Of a stretch of DNA of 64,000 nucleotides, positions 45,360 to 54,967 are shown in pieces; the first letter of the stretch is position 1, and every line of letters starts with the position of its first letter. The translations under genes and the position numbers were made by a program. The notes under the pieces were generated by a model. It was not told the origin of the DNA, made no database searches, and saw nothing but the letters and a program-made list of their open reading frames with translations. The stretch spans positions 62,001 through 126,000 of the forward strand of contig CAVYAT010000001.1 in assembly GCA_963766605.1 (NCBI GenBank), given 5' to 3'. The stretch is from AC-49 sp963766605 (GTDB taxonomy: Bacteria > Actinomycetota > Thermoleophilia > Solirubrobacterales > Solirubrobacteraceae).

Positions 45360-46858
45360 GCCAACTCCTCGCGCGCCGCGGCCGTCAGGATCGCCTGCCA
45401 GACGTCGATGTTGTCCTTGTCACGCGGCCCCATGTTCTGGCCCGCGAAGATGTTCTCGGCGAGCAGGTACATCAGCGACTTGATCAGCGGGAGATCATTG
45501 AGCGCCCCATCCCGCCCGCCGGAGAGCGCCTTTCGATACCGGCGATTGAGCCAGAGGACCTGCTGCTCTCGGTCGATCAAGAAGAAGTCGTCTCCGTCGA
45601 GTTGTGCCCATCTGACATCGATGGCATCGGCGTCTTTGAACGGCAGTTCCCGCGCGAATGCCCTCTTGACTCGAGGCGCGAATCCGGCTCCGGGCGGGAG
45701 GATCGACTGACGAACCCGCTGCCGCTGATTCGCCTCCTTGAAGACCCCCCGCGCTCGATCGAGGTACTCGGCGAAGGTCGTGCCGTCCTTGGAAGTGCCG
45801 GCAAAGATCGCCTCGGCGAAGCCGGGTCCGACCTCGACCCCGTTTTTCTCGGGCTTGAGAGCGATCATCTGTTCGACGTCGCCCCCGATCCTGATCGCCA
45901 CCCGGGCGAGGTTCAGCTGCTTGTCGGGGTGGGACAGGCCGTTCCAACCGCCTTGCTGAATGAGGCGGTCGTTGTAGTAGATGTAAAGGCCTTGACGCTC
46001 GATCTGGTTCCCGTCGAGTCGAAACTGGTCTGAGCTCGAGCGGCCAGGCCAGATATGGCAGTCGAGACGAAGCTTGGTGGCTCCGCGCCCGACGCGCACC
46101 TTCTTCGGCCAACCGGCCGCGCCAGTCCTCGTGTAGCCGAAAGGATCAAGCGGCGGCACCTCGACACGGACTGTCTCGTCTCCGTTGTCGTCGACGTCGA
46201 GCAGAATCCGAAGCTGCGTCGTCGTCAGGATCCGATGGAAGATCAGTCCGAGGTGGGCCCGCACCTTTGCGAATGTCGCCTGCAGGAAGCGATCAACACT
46301 GGCGGTGTCGCGCGGCGCGGGGAACCCCTTCACGTCGTCCCATCGGACGACGGTCCCGGTCTCGGATGTCTGGAACCCCCAGTCGCGCCTCAGCTGCGCC
46401 GCGGCGAAGTCGGCGTCGACGATCTCACAGCGGTAGTCCTGTTGAGCTTTCGTGAGTTGCCAGCGCCGTCCGACGGCCGCATGGCCTGTCGCTGCCGAAA
46501 CGACCGTAACGCTCCGGGCCTGACTGAAAGAGGCCGCCTTCAAGCCGAGGCCGAACCGTCCGATCTCTTCCTCGGCGTACGACCGCGAGCCACCGACGGT
46601 CATCGCGATGTCGATCTCCGCCGCATCCATGCCACTACCGTCGTCGGCTACGAGAAGGCGCGCTAGACCACCGCCGTCGCGTACGAAGCGGATCAACACG
46701 TGTTTTGCGCCAGCGTCGATCGAGTTGTCGACGAGCTCGGCAAGTGCGGCTTCGAGGCTGTGGTTCCGGCCAAGCGCTTCCAACGAACGCGGGTCGGGTA
46801 CGAGCTCGACCGACCCGGTCGTTGGAACGATGTCCTGCTTGTCGTCCGATCGACTCAC
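45356..46858 (-). CDS. MutL/MORC-type GHKL ATPase
   Basis: A 500-residue protein from GTG 46858 (GTGA overlap with vsr). Bergerat-fold motifs are clear: ELVDNSIDAGA (N-box, 41-51), DDGSGM (72-77) and GRFGLGLKAASFSQA (100-114). An S5-like transducer domain is expected around 220-350 (LDGNQIERQGLYIYYNDRLI). This is the MORC-like Hsp90/MutL ATPase linked to Z1 and REase genes in the clusters described by Iyer and colleagues in 2008. It would dimerise on ATP and gate the nuclease. The long upstream extension overlaps vsr and is rejected. Confidence 0.9.
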   Translation of the reverse strand: MSRSDDKQDIVPTTGSVELVPDPRSLEALGRNHSLEAALAELVDNSIDAGAKHVLIRFVRDGGGLARLLVADDGSGMDAAEIDIAMTVGGSRSYAEEEIGRFGLGLKAASFSQARSVTVVSAATGHAAVGRRWQLTKAQQDYRCEIVDADFAAAQLRRDWGFQTSETGTVVRWDDVKGFPAPRDTASVDRFLQATFAKVRAHLGLIFHRILTTTQLRILLDVDDNGDETVRVEVPPLDPFGYTRTGAAGWPKKVRVGRGATKLRLDCHIWPGRSSSDQFRLDGNQIERQGLYIYYNDRLIQQGGWNGLSHPDKQLNLARVAIRIGGDVEQMIALKPEKNGVEVGPGFAEAIFAGTSKDGTTFAEYLDRARGVFKEANQRQRVRQSILPPGAGFAPRVKRAFARELPFKDADAIDVRWAQLDGDDFFLIDREQQVLWLNRRYRKALSGGRDGALNDLPLIKSLMYLLAENIFAGQNMGPRDKDNIDVWQAILTAAAREELA

Positions 46859-47295
46859 GTCGCCCAGTCTGCTCCTCGGAGCGTAGCGACGAGGTCCGCG
46901 ATCTTCCATGCGGCGGCGTCGGGGACTTCGTGCTCCCAAACGCGAACGACGTTCCAGCCGGCGCTGATCAGCCACGCTTTTTGATCTCGGTCTCGGCAAG
47001 CCGTCGCGTCGAGCTTGTCCTTCCAAAACGCTCGGTTCGCGACTGGAAGCGACCCGTGGTCTGGACACCCGTGCCAGAAACAACCATCGACGAAGATCGC
47101 CAACCGCACACCTACGATCACGATGTCGGGCCTCGACCGACGTCCGTCACCGAGGTCAAGCCGAAGATCCTTTCGGAACCTTATGCCACGCATATGCAGC
47201 GCTGATCGCAACGCCAGCTCGGGCGCCGTGTCGCGCCCGCGATTCGCTCGCATCGTCGCCGTCGCGTGCTCGCTTGACGGACTTGCGGTCGGCAC
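46855..47295 (-). CDS. vsr: Very short patch repair (Vsr) endonuclease
   Basis: A 146-residue Vsr protein. TAPELALRSALHMRGIRFRK at the N-terminus, RPDIVIVGVRLAIFVDGCFWHGCPDH with the catalytic Asp and His and zinc-binding Cys/His, and WNVVRVWEHEV at the end are all canonical. Vsr nicks beside T:G mismatches produced by deamination of 5-methylcytosine and usually accompanies a C5 cytosine methyltransferase, which is exactly the upstream gene (43 bp). In the MORC-type clusters a Vsr-like nuclease may also act in restriction. Confidence 0.93.
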   Translation of the reverse strand: MPTASPSSEHATATMRANRGRDTAPELALRSALHMRGIRFRKDLRLDLGDGRRSRPDIVIVGVRLAIFVDGCFWHGCPDHGSLPVANRAFWKDKLDATACRDRDQKAWLISAGWNVVRVWEHEVPDAAAWKIADLVATLRGADWAT

Positions 47296-47337
47296 TCGCC
47301 GATCATGTCATGCGGCGCGGTGGGTGGTTGATCTCTG

Positions 47338-48445
47338 CTAGGCGACCAGCTGAGCGTCGAGCGCGCCAACCCGGTCGGCCGCGTCAAGCGACACGGCTAT
47401 TGAGCTCGCCAGATGCTGCGCCATCAGCGGCGGAACCGCGTTACCTATCTGGCGGGCTACCGCGGTCATGGGCTGGTGATCGAGCAGGACGAACTCGTTC
47501 GGGAAGCCCATGAGGCGCGCCGCTTCTCGGACAGTGATCGCTCGGTCCTCGGTCGGGTGCAGGTACCGACCTTTCTCCGGCTTGTGGAACTCGGTGCGGA
47601 TTGTGGTCGCAGGACGATTCCCCCAGAGGCGCCCAAATACGTCGTATGACCCAGTTCTGTGCTTCCGCCAACACGGCGGAACAAGGTGTCCCAGACCTCG
47701 CTCGTCGAGCCGGCGCTCCATATCGAACCGGTTGCCCCCTGGCGGGACCGCCTTGTAGCGGAGGATGCTTTCGGGTCGCGGATTGCGCTCCCGATGCCAA
47801 GACTTGCCGTTGCGGTCGTTTGGGTAGTCCCTTGACGGCCTGGTTGAACGTCACCCACGGCTCGTATCGACGATCCTGCAACTCTGGATCCGCATGTGTC
47901 TGGTCAGGCCAGTGGATGTCGGCGAGCCTCGTACCGACTATGAAAGCCCGCAGGCGCCTCTGAGGGACCCCGTAGTCAGCCACGTTGAGAACCTGCGCCT
48001 CGACGCTGTATCGCCCGACCCTCTCGACACTGTCGAGGAACTCCCCGAACTCTGAACTATCGAGGATCTGGGGAACGTTTTCCATGACGAACACGTCCGG
48101 GGTGCTCGCTAGGAGACCGCGAAGATACTCCTGCCACAGCCGCCGGCTGGCAACGTCGGCCCCCCTTCGATTCAGGGTAGAGAACCCCTGGCAGGGAGGT
48201 CCCCCGATCACCACGTCGGCTTGTGGAAAGTGTTCAATCTGTTGGATCGGCCTACATTCGACCACCGCGTCCGGAAAGTTCGCCGCGTATGTCTCGGCTG
48301 CGCGGGAGTCGGACTCGACCGCGAACGTGCTCACGAACCGGCCGGAGTCGACGAACCCGCGACTCATCGCGCCACATCCGGCGAACAGGTCGATGAGCCC
48401 ATATAGCCGCACGCGCGCGAAAGCTACCGACTTCGCCAGCGGCAA
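47338..48445 (-). pseudogene. C5-cytosine DNA methyltransferase with one frameshift
   Basis: ATG 48445 opens a normal Dcm-type enzyme. LIDLFAGCGAMSRGF is motif I, GGPPCQGFSTLN is motif IV with the catalytic Cys, ENVPQIL is motif VI, and VLNVADYGVPQRRLRAFIVG is motif VIII. At about 47806-47820 the sense moves to another frame, which continues NGKSWHRERNPRPESI ... YKAVPPGGNRF ... DVFGRLWGNRPATTIRT ... REAARLMGFP ... RQIGNAVPP (motifs IX-X) to a stop at 47338. Both halves are otherwise complete, so a single-base change separates a full ~368-residue enzyme from the truncated one. It sits in the middle of the defence operon. Confidence 0.9.
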
Positions 48446-48517
48446 GACCGTCTACCGCAGTCGAAAGCCAAAAAAGAGAGCGCGGTCCGCCCTCGGCGGC
48501 CGCGGCCAACTCCCAGC

Positions 48518-50089
48518 TTAGCCGCTGCGCTTGTCCCTCCACCGGCGCTGCAACTCGGACTCGTCCAGCCCCACACGACCGACCCCGTGGGCAAAGTTCG
48601 TTGCGAGCCGCTGGGCGTGGTCTCGCCGAAGCTGGGCTACGTAGCGGAACTTCCGGCCACTCGTGTCGGTAAAGACGAACCCGGCGCCGCACGCAGCAGT
48701 ACCGATCACGGCCCGCTTGACCTCGTCTGGCCGGAATTCGATCATCTCGAGGCTGTAGACCGATAGGTCGAACCTCAGCGCGTGATCGATCCCTTCGAGC
48801 TGCACAAGGAGATCTTGCTTGCTCGTCATATCGACTTCCTTCGCAGGGATGAATGGGAAACACCTCGGAGCATCGATCCGAACCCCGTCGCAGAGCGGCT
48901 GCGCGCAGACCATCCACTTCTCGCGCTCGCGAACGACCGTCCCGAGCTTTAGTTGTGGTGGCCGCCCGGAGTCCGTGCGCAAAGACATTCGACGCGCAAA
49001 TAGCCGGTCTGCGCGGTTCGCGTCTTCGGTATCTCCGGCGGTGAAATGTCGTGTTTGACTACCTTTCGCATCGCCGAGCTTCGGCGTTGACATGTCCATG
49101 TATTCCCGGAGTCGTTTGATCGGCTCCAGGACCACCGAATCGACAGCGCCTTCCTGAAGGATGGTCAGTAGCGTTTCGGACGACAGCTCTCCCGCGGGCA
49201 TGTCCTCTACGAGCCCCTTCACGGGTTCCCAGCCGAGAGCTTCGTTTACCGTGGGATCGTCTTCGATGACGGTCCGAAGTTCTGCGCCGATCAGATCCAG
49301 CAGCTGATCAGCTGCCTCGTCAGGGTCTGGCAGCAACACGCGATGGCCTAGATAGCCAGGATCGAGCTCCTGACCGAGAAGGCCGAGGACTCTAGGAGTC
49401 GCTGCACGGATGGCGCCAATGACGGCGACAGCAGCCGAAGGCACAACACCTCGGGTCATATTCCCAAAGTCTTTGATCAGCTGCTGTGGAAGCTGCTGCT
49501 CCGAACGGACTCGCTCCGCACCTAGCCCCGCGAGCGGAGCCCCCTCCTTCGCGTAAACCTCAACTACGAGGTCGCCGCTGGTCACGCGATGCGGGCTTGT
49601 CTTCTCACCTGCCAGCCGCGCTTCGATCCGAGTGGCGACCTCTTCGAGGTCGTCGTCGTAGGTGTACACCGCAACGAGACGGAGTCCAGGCTTGCCCGCG
49701 AGCTGACCAAGGATGGACAGAGCATGATCGCCACGATCCTGCAGGTGCCAATCGAGCACGATCAGGTCTGCGCGTGAGGCGGCTGGCATAGCGATCGCTA
49801 CCTGATCGTCCATTGGAGGATCAGGCCGCATCACCCCGCACACGAGGCCGAAGCGGGCGAATTCGTCGACGAGGGCCTTCGCGTCCAGTGACTCGAGAGG
49901 CGGTTCGGTGGGTGAGTCGTCTTCTGCGTTCGAGTCCTCGGACATCACTTCAGACGTCGGATCAGCAAACGGATCTTCTAGGTCTCCGACGTCTGATCTG
50001 TGCCCGTAGTAGGCATGGTCATCGATGACCATGACCGTCTGAAGGAATCGCTGTACTGGGCGAAGACAGACCTCGGCGAAGTCACTCAT
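48518..50089 (-). CDS. Receiver-like (REC) protein of the defence operon
   Basis: A 523-residue protein. VMVIDDHAYY (Asp 23-24) and ADLIVLDWHLQDRG (Asp 113) match the acidic pocket and phosphoacceptor of receiver domains. They are separated by an unusually long acidic insert (EDSNAEDDSPTEPPL), and VAVYTYDDD is near the Thr switch position. The remaining ~370 residues match no output domain I know and contain no HTH. Overlap of 8 bp with the double-GHKL kinase-like gene implies a dedicated kinase-receiver pair. It may relay a signal into the restriction complex (inference). Confidence 0.8.
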   Translation of the reverse strand: MSDFAEVCLRPVQRFLQTVMVIDDHAYYGHRSDVGDLEDPFADPTSEVMSEDSNAEDDSPTEPPLESLDAKALVDEFARFGLVCGVMRPDPPMDDQVAIAMPAASRADLIVLDWHLQDRGDHALSILGQLAGKPGLRLVAVYTYDDDLEEVATRIEARLAGEKTSPHRVTSGDLVVEVYAKEGAPLAGLGAERVRSEQQLPQQLIKDFGNMTRGVVPSAAVAVIGAIRAATPRVLGLLGQELDPGYLGHRVLLPDPDEAADQLLDLIGAELRTVIEDDPTVNEALGWEPVKGLVEDMPAGELSSETLLTILQEGAVDSVVLEPIKRLREYMDMSTPKLGDAKGSQTRHFTAGDTEDANRADRLFARRMSLRTDSGRPPQLKLGTVVREREKWMVCAQPLCDGVRIDAPRCFPFIPAKEVDMTSKQDLLVQLEGIDHALRFDLSVYSLEMIEFRPDEVKRAVIGTAACGAGFVFTDTSGRKFRYVAQLRRDHAQRLATNFAHGVGRVGLDESELQRRWRDKRSG

Positions 50090-53027
50090 CGTCGGCTGGG
50101 GCTTCTGCTTGGGGAGCGACCTGGAACGCTAGGCGACCGTCTTCGTCTTCGTCAATGGTTATGTCGAACCCCTGGCTACGCAGCGACTCGCGCACGACGA
50201 ACAGACCGGTCCCTTGCCCCCCGGGCTTGCGCGAGAAGCCGAGCTCGAAAATCCGCTCACGATCCTGAACGCGAATCGGCGGCCCGGAGTTACTGACCAT
50301 CATCTTGGTGTCCTTCGCGTCGAATCGGATCCACCACGGCCTGTCGCCTTCGCGAACCCAGAACAACGCATTGTCTACCAAAGCAACAAACACCGGGTAA
50401 AAGGTCGACCGGTAGCCGACGACCTCATGCGCGACGAACGCAGGAGTCGCCACGAGCTTGATGTCGTGGTCCTTACGGCGCTCGTCCCTTAGCCGCGCGC
50501 CGAACAGTTGATCGACATAGTCGGCGATCTCGCGCCCGCGGATACGAGAACGCCGGCGGTTGAGCCGCCGCTGGAGTGGAGCCAGAAGCCGGAGGTACCC
50601 CTCGAGATGCTCGAAGCCCGCTCGCAAGTCTTCGAATGGGCGGCGCAGACCTTCGTTGTGATCGGCCCACGGCTTGATTTGACGTAGCGCCCCCCGCACG
50701 GCACCGACCGAGGCATTGAACTCGTGGCCCACGATCTGGATGCCCATTCCCAACTGTGCGAGTTCAAGTTCGGCCGCGCCGCGCTCCCGCAAGGTCATGA
50801 GCTCCTCCTCGATGGCATCGATCGCCTCGAGTTCCGAGATCCCGACGCCGAAGGCATCGCGTGAGGTGCTGATGGAGCGCAGTTGAGTGGCGAGCGCTTT
50901 CAGCCCGTCGACCTCCTGCGCGACGACCTCGAGGATAGGGCGTTCCGCGGCTTCTAGCCGCTCGGCCAGATCGCCGTTGACACGCTCGACCGGGAGGCTT
51001 GCGGTCGTGCGGTCGATGACGTCCTCGAGCGTCCGGCCACTTCCGTCTATGAGCCGTTTGGCATTCGCATCCACATCGTCAAGAGCGGACTTGACGGCGA
51101 GCGCCTGTGCGGCGAGATCGTCGCGGGCACGTTGTGCGGAATCCTCCAGCAGCTTCCTGAGGCGCTGACCTGGCGACGGTGTCGCGCGAAGGCGCGACAG
51201 CGCGTCGCCGGCAAGCGCGCTGATCTGCCGGGCCGCGGGCGCCGCGTGTGCCGTCTGAAGGACCGCGACTGACGCTTCATAGTGTGCTATCGACGATCGC
51301 AACTCGGCATCAAGCCCAAAGCCTCGTGGCTGATCCATCGAGTAGCGACGTGCGACCTCAGCGATATCTGACAGGCCCGCGCGCTCCGCGGCCTGAGCAT
51401 CAGCGGCGGACGTCGCCCGTCCCAAAGCTCGACGCGTGCTCTCAACGATGGCGCCCAGTTCCGCCTGCGGCTCACCTGCCTCCAGGTCCTGCGCGAGCGT
51501 CGTCAGTCTCGCGGCATACTCATTGCGCAGCGCCTCGGAGCGCTCCGCGCGCTCGGTGCGAGCCCGAGACTTTCGCCGCAAATCCGCGCGCGTTCGCGTG
51601 AACTCTTCAGCTTGAGTCCCACCCGACTGAAAGAAGTCGGGAACGATGCCGGTGTAAAAGAAGTACCGCAGCAGATCGCGAAACTGGCGATAGGCGCGGT
51701 TGTCGCGGAAACCCTCCCCGTCCGGCCTTCTCCTCGAGCTGGCGATTTCGTTCACCGTCCAGCGAGACCTCCCCGAACATTCGTCGGTGCGACAAGAAAG
51801 CCCGCCCGGCGTGCTTGCTGCGCTCTTGTTCAATCTCAAGCCAGTCATTTTCGGGACGACCGTACGGCAGGATTCGGATCCCATCCCGGTAGACGTACAG
51901 GCCGCCCAGCTTTGTCATCTTGCGTCGTAGTGCTGCGAGGTCGTCGCCCGACAAGCGCGACTCGATCTCCGTGGGCTGCACCAACGCGAGGTGAAGATCA
52001 AACGGTCCACACGCGACATCGCCGCCGCCCGCGGGCCAGGGCAGGATGTAGTCCACCGGATCGGCTCCGTAAACCGTGACCGTTCCGGTGAAGGTGCCAG
52101 CGAGATCAAATGAACCCTCGATCCGGTGGTCAGCTCTTGCGAACTCTTCAGGCGTGAAGAACTCGCCAGCGCCGAGTAGATCGGCCGTCATCCCCTCAGA
52201 ACGATCACGAAATGCGGTTACGATCCGCGGCCCGTCGCTGTCGGGAAGCATCGTCTCGCTGAACCCGATAAGCGTCGCAACGAGGTCCGGAGCGCGATCG
52301 TCACGACGATCGTCCAGACCTGCGATGAGCGAGTCGTCGGTGGGTTTCACGTAGAAGTGGGTTCCGTGACCGTCTGCGGCGAGCGACGGGCCGGTGAGAC
52401 TGCGCTCGAGCGCCCGTGGGTCCACGTCGAAGGCATCAAGATCGACCCTGATTCGCTCTACGAGTTCAGCATCTGCCTGTTCGGGCAGTCCCTCCAGATT
52501 GCGCGCAAACGCTTCAACGAGCACGCGGACCTGGTCTCGGTCGGGAACTCTTGGTCCGAGATCGTCGACCGGTATGTCGATTTGGTCAAGATTGATCGCC
52601 GGGATCTCGAAGAGGCCCCAGTGGAGAAATGAGGCGTACACCGAACTGGGTTGCTCGTCAGGGAGCGGCCGCGTGAGGACCAGCAGGGAAGGCCCGATAG
52701 AAGCAATCGCGAGACGACCGATGCCCTTCTCGCCGAGAACCGGCCGAGGCAGGTAACCCTTCCGAGGTTCAGGTCGACTGCTCTGTCCACGGACCTTGCT
52801 TTCAGTTCCCAAGACGAGCCAGCGGTCCGTGAACGTCTGACCGGTCATCCCCACCCCGTCGTCGCGGAGAACGAGTAGCCGTGACTCGCGAACGAAGTCA
52901 ACCTCTACGTGCTCCGCATACGCGTCGTGCGCGTTCTTGAACAACTCGCTGATCGCCGTCGGAATACCGGCGATTTGCTGCCGGCCCAAGAGGTCGACTG
53001 TTGCGCGCGGGCTCGGAAGTTCGCCAT
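50082..53027 (-). pseudogene. Double-GHKL sensor ATPase/kinase-like protein with two apparent frameshifts
   Basis: The reading joins ATG 53027 (MANFRARA) to TVDLLGRQQIAGIPTAISEL by a slip in the GC repeat at 53003-53009, then to EGFRDNRAYRQFRDLLRYFF by a slip in the C4 run at 51716-51719. The corrected product is ~980 residues. The N-terminal Hsp90/MutL-type ATPase has SELFKNAHDAYA, RDDGVGM and LGEKGIGRLA. A long helical region with an H-box-like VGHEFNASVGAVR follows, then a C-terminal histidine-kinase ATPase (ALVDNALFWV, GFSRKPGGQGTGLFVVRESL). First gene of the defence operon. If uncorrected, starts at 53085 or 53160 and 51884 give two pieces. Confidence 0.8.
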
Positions 53028-53303
53028 GGTGGAAGTTGGTCGAGCGGGGCCTCGGTCCCGCCAGGCCCTCATCATGCCGATACACCCGGAAGCCATGACC
53101 GGCTCGTCGCGAGATCGCCCTCCGCAGCCTGGGCCGGACTCGGCACTCGGCGTGGTCCACGGAAGGTAGAGACCGGCTTCGAGCCCCACGGAGGAAGGGA
53201 GGCTTGAGACGGTGGAAGGCACGGATCAGGCGTAGTTCGCCTCGATCGGCCCGAGGCTTGAGGTCTATTCGGTCGCTCGGGTCGCTACCGTGCAGGGAGA
53301 CAA

Positions 53304-53326
53304 ACGGGACAATATTGGGACCACGT
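53304..53326. promoter_or_regulatory. GGGAC repeats at the right end of element B (possible arm-type sites)
   Basis: CGGGAC (53304-53309) and TTGGGACCACGTG (53314-53326) repeat, in mirrored order, the motifs at 23414-23466 near the other end of element B. The position is 60 bp inside the tRNA, and function is inferred. Confidence 0.5.
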
Positions 53327-53356
53327 GAGTCGACTCAGACGGGCTGGAGAAACGAG

Positions 53357-53381
53357 AAAGGCCCCGCTTAGCAGGGCCTTT
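53357..53381 (-). terminator. Terminator of tRNA-fMet
   Basis: AAAGGCCC (53357-53364) and GGGCCTTT (53374-53381) form a stem 7 bp beyond the 3' end of the tRNA on the minus strand. The same hairpin type flanks the att copy at 23321, so this one was probably supplied by the integrated element. Confidence 0.75.
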
Positions 53382-53387
53382 CGGAAG

Positions 53388-53461
<74 letters not shown>

Positions 53462-53629
53462 GCGGATAGAGAACTCTAGCACCGCAACGACCACCGGGCG
53501 CCCGCCAGAGGCTCAGCGGGCGAAGCGGCGACGGCGGCAGCGGCATCCCCGCGTCCGCCCTCCGCGTGACTGACGCCGACGGCCCGGGCAGCCCCGGCAA
53601 CACCCCCGGCTCCTAGCCATCCGCGCACG

Positions 53630-54226
53630 TCACAACGTCACGACCGCGCAGCTCGCGGTGATCGTCACCGTCTCGTTGAAGCCCGTCGGATTGAACGCAT
53701 CGACGGCCCACTCGAGCCCGCCGTTGGACGGCACGCTGCCAATGATCCGAACATCACGGATCCGGATCTTGGTCGAGCCGCTGAGCACCCGCGTCCCGTC
53801 CGGGCACACGACATTCCCGTCGCGCTCCTCGTTCGGACCGACCGTCATCTGATCACTCACGAAGAAGATGTGCTGGAAGCCCGCCGGTCCAACACCGCCG
53901 ACACCGCCATCCACGCCGGGCAAACCCGCCGGCCCGCGGTCACCGACAGCGCCCGACGTCCCGTCCACGCCGGCCAAACCAGCCGGCCCGGCCACCAAGG
54001 CATCCGGCGACACGTCGTCCAACGACAGCGACCCGCGCCGGACCTTCACCGCCGACACGGCACCAGACGCCAACTTCACCGACGTCACTGCCCCGGCCCG
54101 CAGCTGCGGCGTCCCGACGCTCCCGGCCGGCAGCCCAACCGCCGCGTACGACGTCCCGCCCAGCGCGGCGAGCAGCGCCAGACACGCCAACCCACCCGAA
54201 TGATGCGCAGCCAACCGCCGCAGCAT
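53630..54226 (-). CDS. Collagen-like surface protein
   Basis: A 198-residue protein. The N-terminal hydrophobic helix ends in LLAALGGTSYAAVGL, the characteristic exported N-terminus of these actinobacterial proteins, and is followed by GTPQLRAGAVTSVKLASGAV and a short Gly-X-Y region (about 79-117: GPAGLAGVDG, GDRGPAGLPGVDG). The C-terminal ~80 residues form a beta-rich domain (CPDGTRVLSGSTKI). It is likely a trimeric cell-surface fibre. It lies 5 bp downstream of a paralogue and forms one operon with it. Confidence 0.85.
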   Translation of the reverse strand: MLRRLAAHHSGGLACLALLAALGGTSYAAVGLPAGSVGTPQLRAGAVTSVKLASGAVSAVKVRRGSLSLDDVSPDALVAGPAGLAGVDGTSGAVGDRGPAGLPGVDGGVGGVGPAGFQHIFFVSDQMTVGPNEERDGNVVCPDGTRVLSGSTKIRIRDVRIIGSVPSNGGLEWAVDAFNPTGFNETVTITASCAVVTL

Positions 54227-54231
54227 CGAGA

Positions 54232-54858
54232 TCAGCTCCCGAGCTTGCCGCAGATCGCCGACACGGCGAGCACGACCGTCGAAGGCCCGTTGATGTTCGG
54301 GTCAAACGCATCGACAGTCCACCCGCCCTGGTCACCGGTCGGCTCCGCCGACAGGAACGACACATCCTTCGTGTTCGACGCCTCGCCCCCACCGAGCACG
54401 GTGTTGCCCTGCGGGCAATCGATCTCAAGCGTCTGCTCGCGCTGCGTCATCGGCACAAGATTGATGCTCTGGATGTTGTACCCCGAGATCCCGGGCGGTC
54501 CGGGCGGCCCCGGGTCCCCCTGCGCACCGGGAGGCCCGGGCGGACCGGCCGGGCCGGGGTCACCGGGGGCGCCGTCGTTGCCGGCCGGGCCCGGGTCGCC
54601 GGCCGGTCCCACGAGCAGCTGACCCGCGGCGAAGTCGCGCTGCGTGAGCGCTCCGTCCTTGACCTTGGCCGACGTCACCGCAGCATCGGCGAGCTTCGAT
54701 GTCGTCACGGCGCCGGTCTTGAGCTGCGTCGTGCCGACGCTGTTGCGCGCCACCGTCACGGCCGCATACGAGGTCCCGCCGAGCGCGATGAACAGCGCCA
54801 GCAGCGCGATCGCGGTCGCGGGATGGCCTCGGAAGTATCGGATCGCTCGGGTCGGCAT
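54232..54858 (-). CDS. Collagen-like surface protein
   Basis: A 208-residue paralogue of the next gene: hydrophobic N-terminus with LFIALGGTSYAAVTV, then NSVGTTQLKTGAVTTSKLADAAV and a ~45-residue collagen-like stretch (GPAGDPGPAGNDGAPGDPG and more). A C-terminal globular domain contains CPQGNTVLGGGEASN. I use ATG 54858, which has GGTGGG at the right distance, over ATG 54870. It is co-transcribed with the gene at 53630. Probable trimeric surface protein. Confidence 0.85.
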   Translation of the reverse strand: MPTRAIRYFRGHPATAIALLALFIALGGTSYAAVTVARNSVGTTQLKTGAVTTSKLADAAVTSAKVKDGALTQRDFAAGQLLVGPAGDPGPAGNDGAPGDPGPAGPPGPPGAQGDPGPPGPPGISGYNIQSINLVPMTQREQTLEIDCPQGNTVLGGGEASNTKDVSFLSAEPTGDQGGWTVDAFDPNINGPSTVVLAVSAICGKLGS

Positions 54859-54967
54859 GCCGCCCACCATGAGGCAGCGACGCCATCCCGACAATCGGTG
54901 ATCGACCCTGGACTTTGCGCCCAAACAAACCGACTCGTCTGCTCGCAACTGCTGGTACGTTGCCGCG

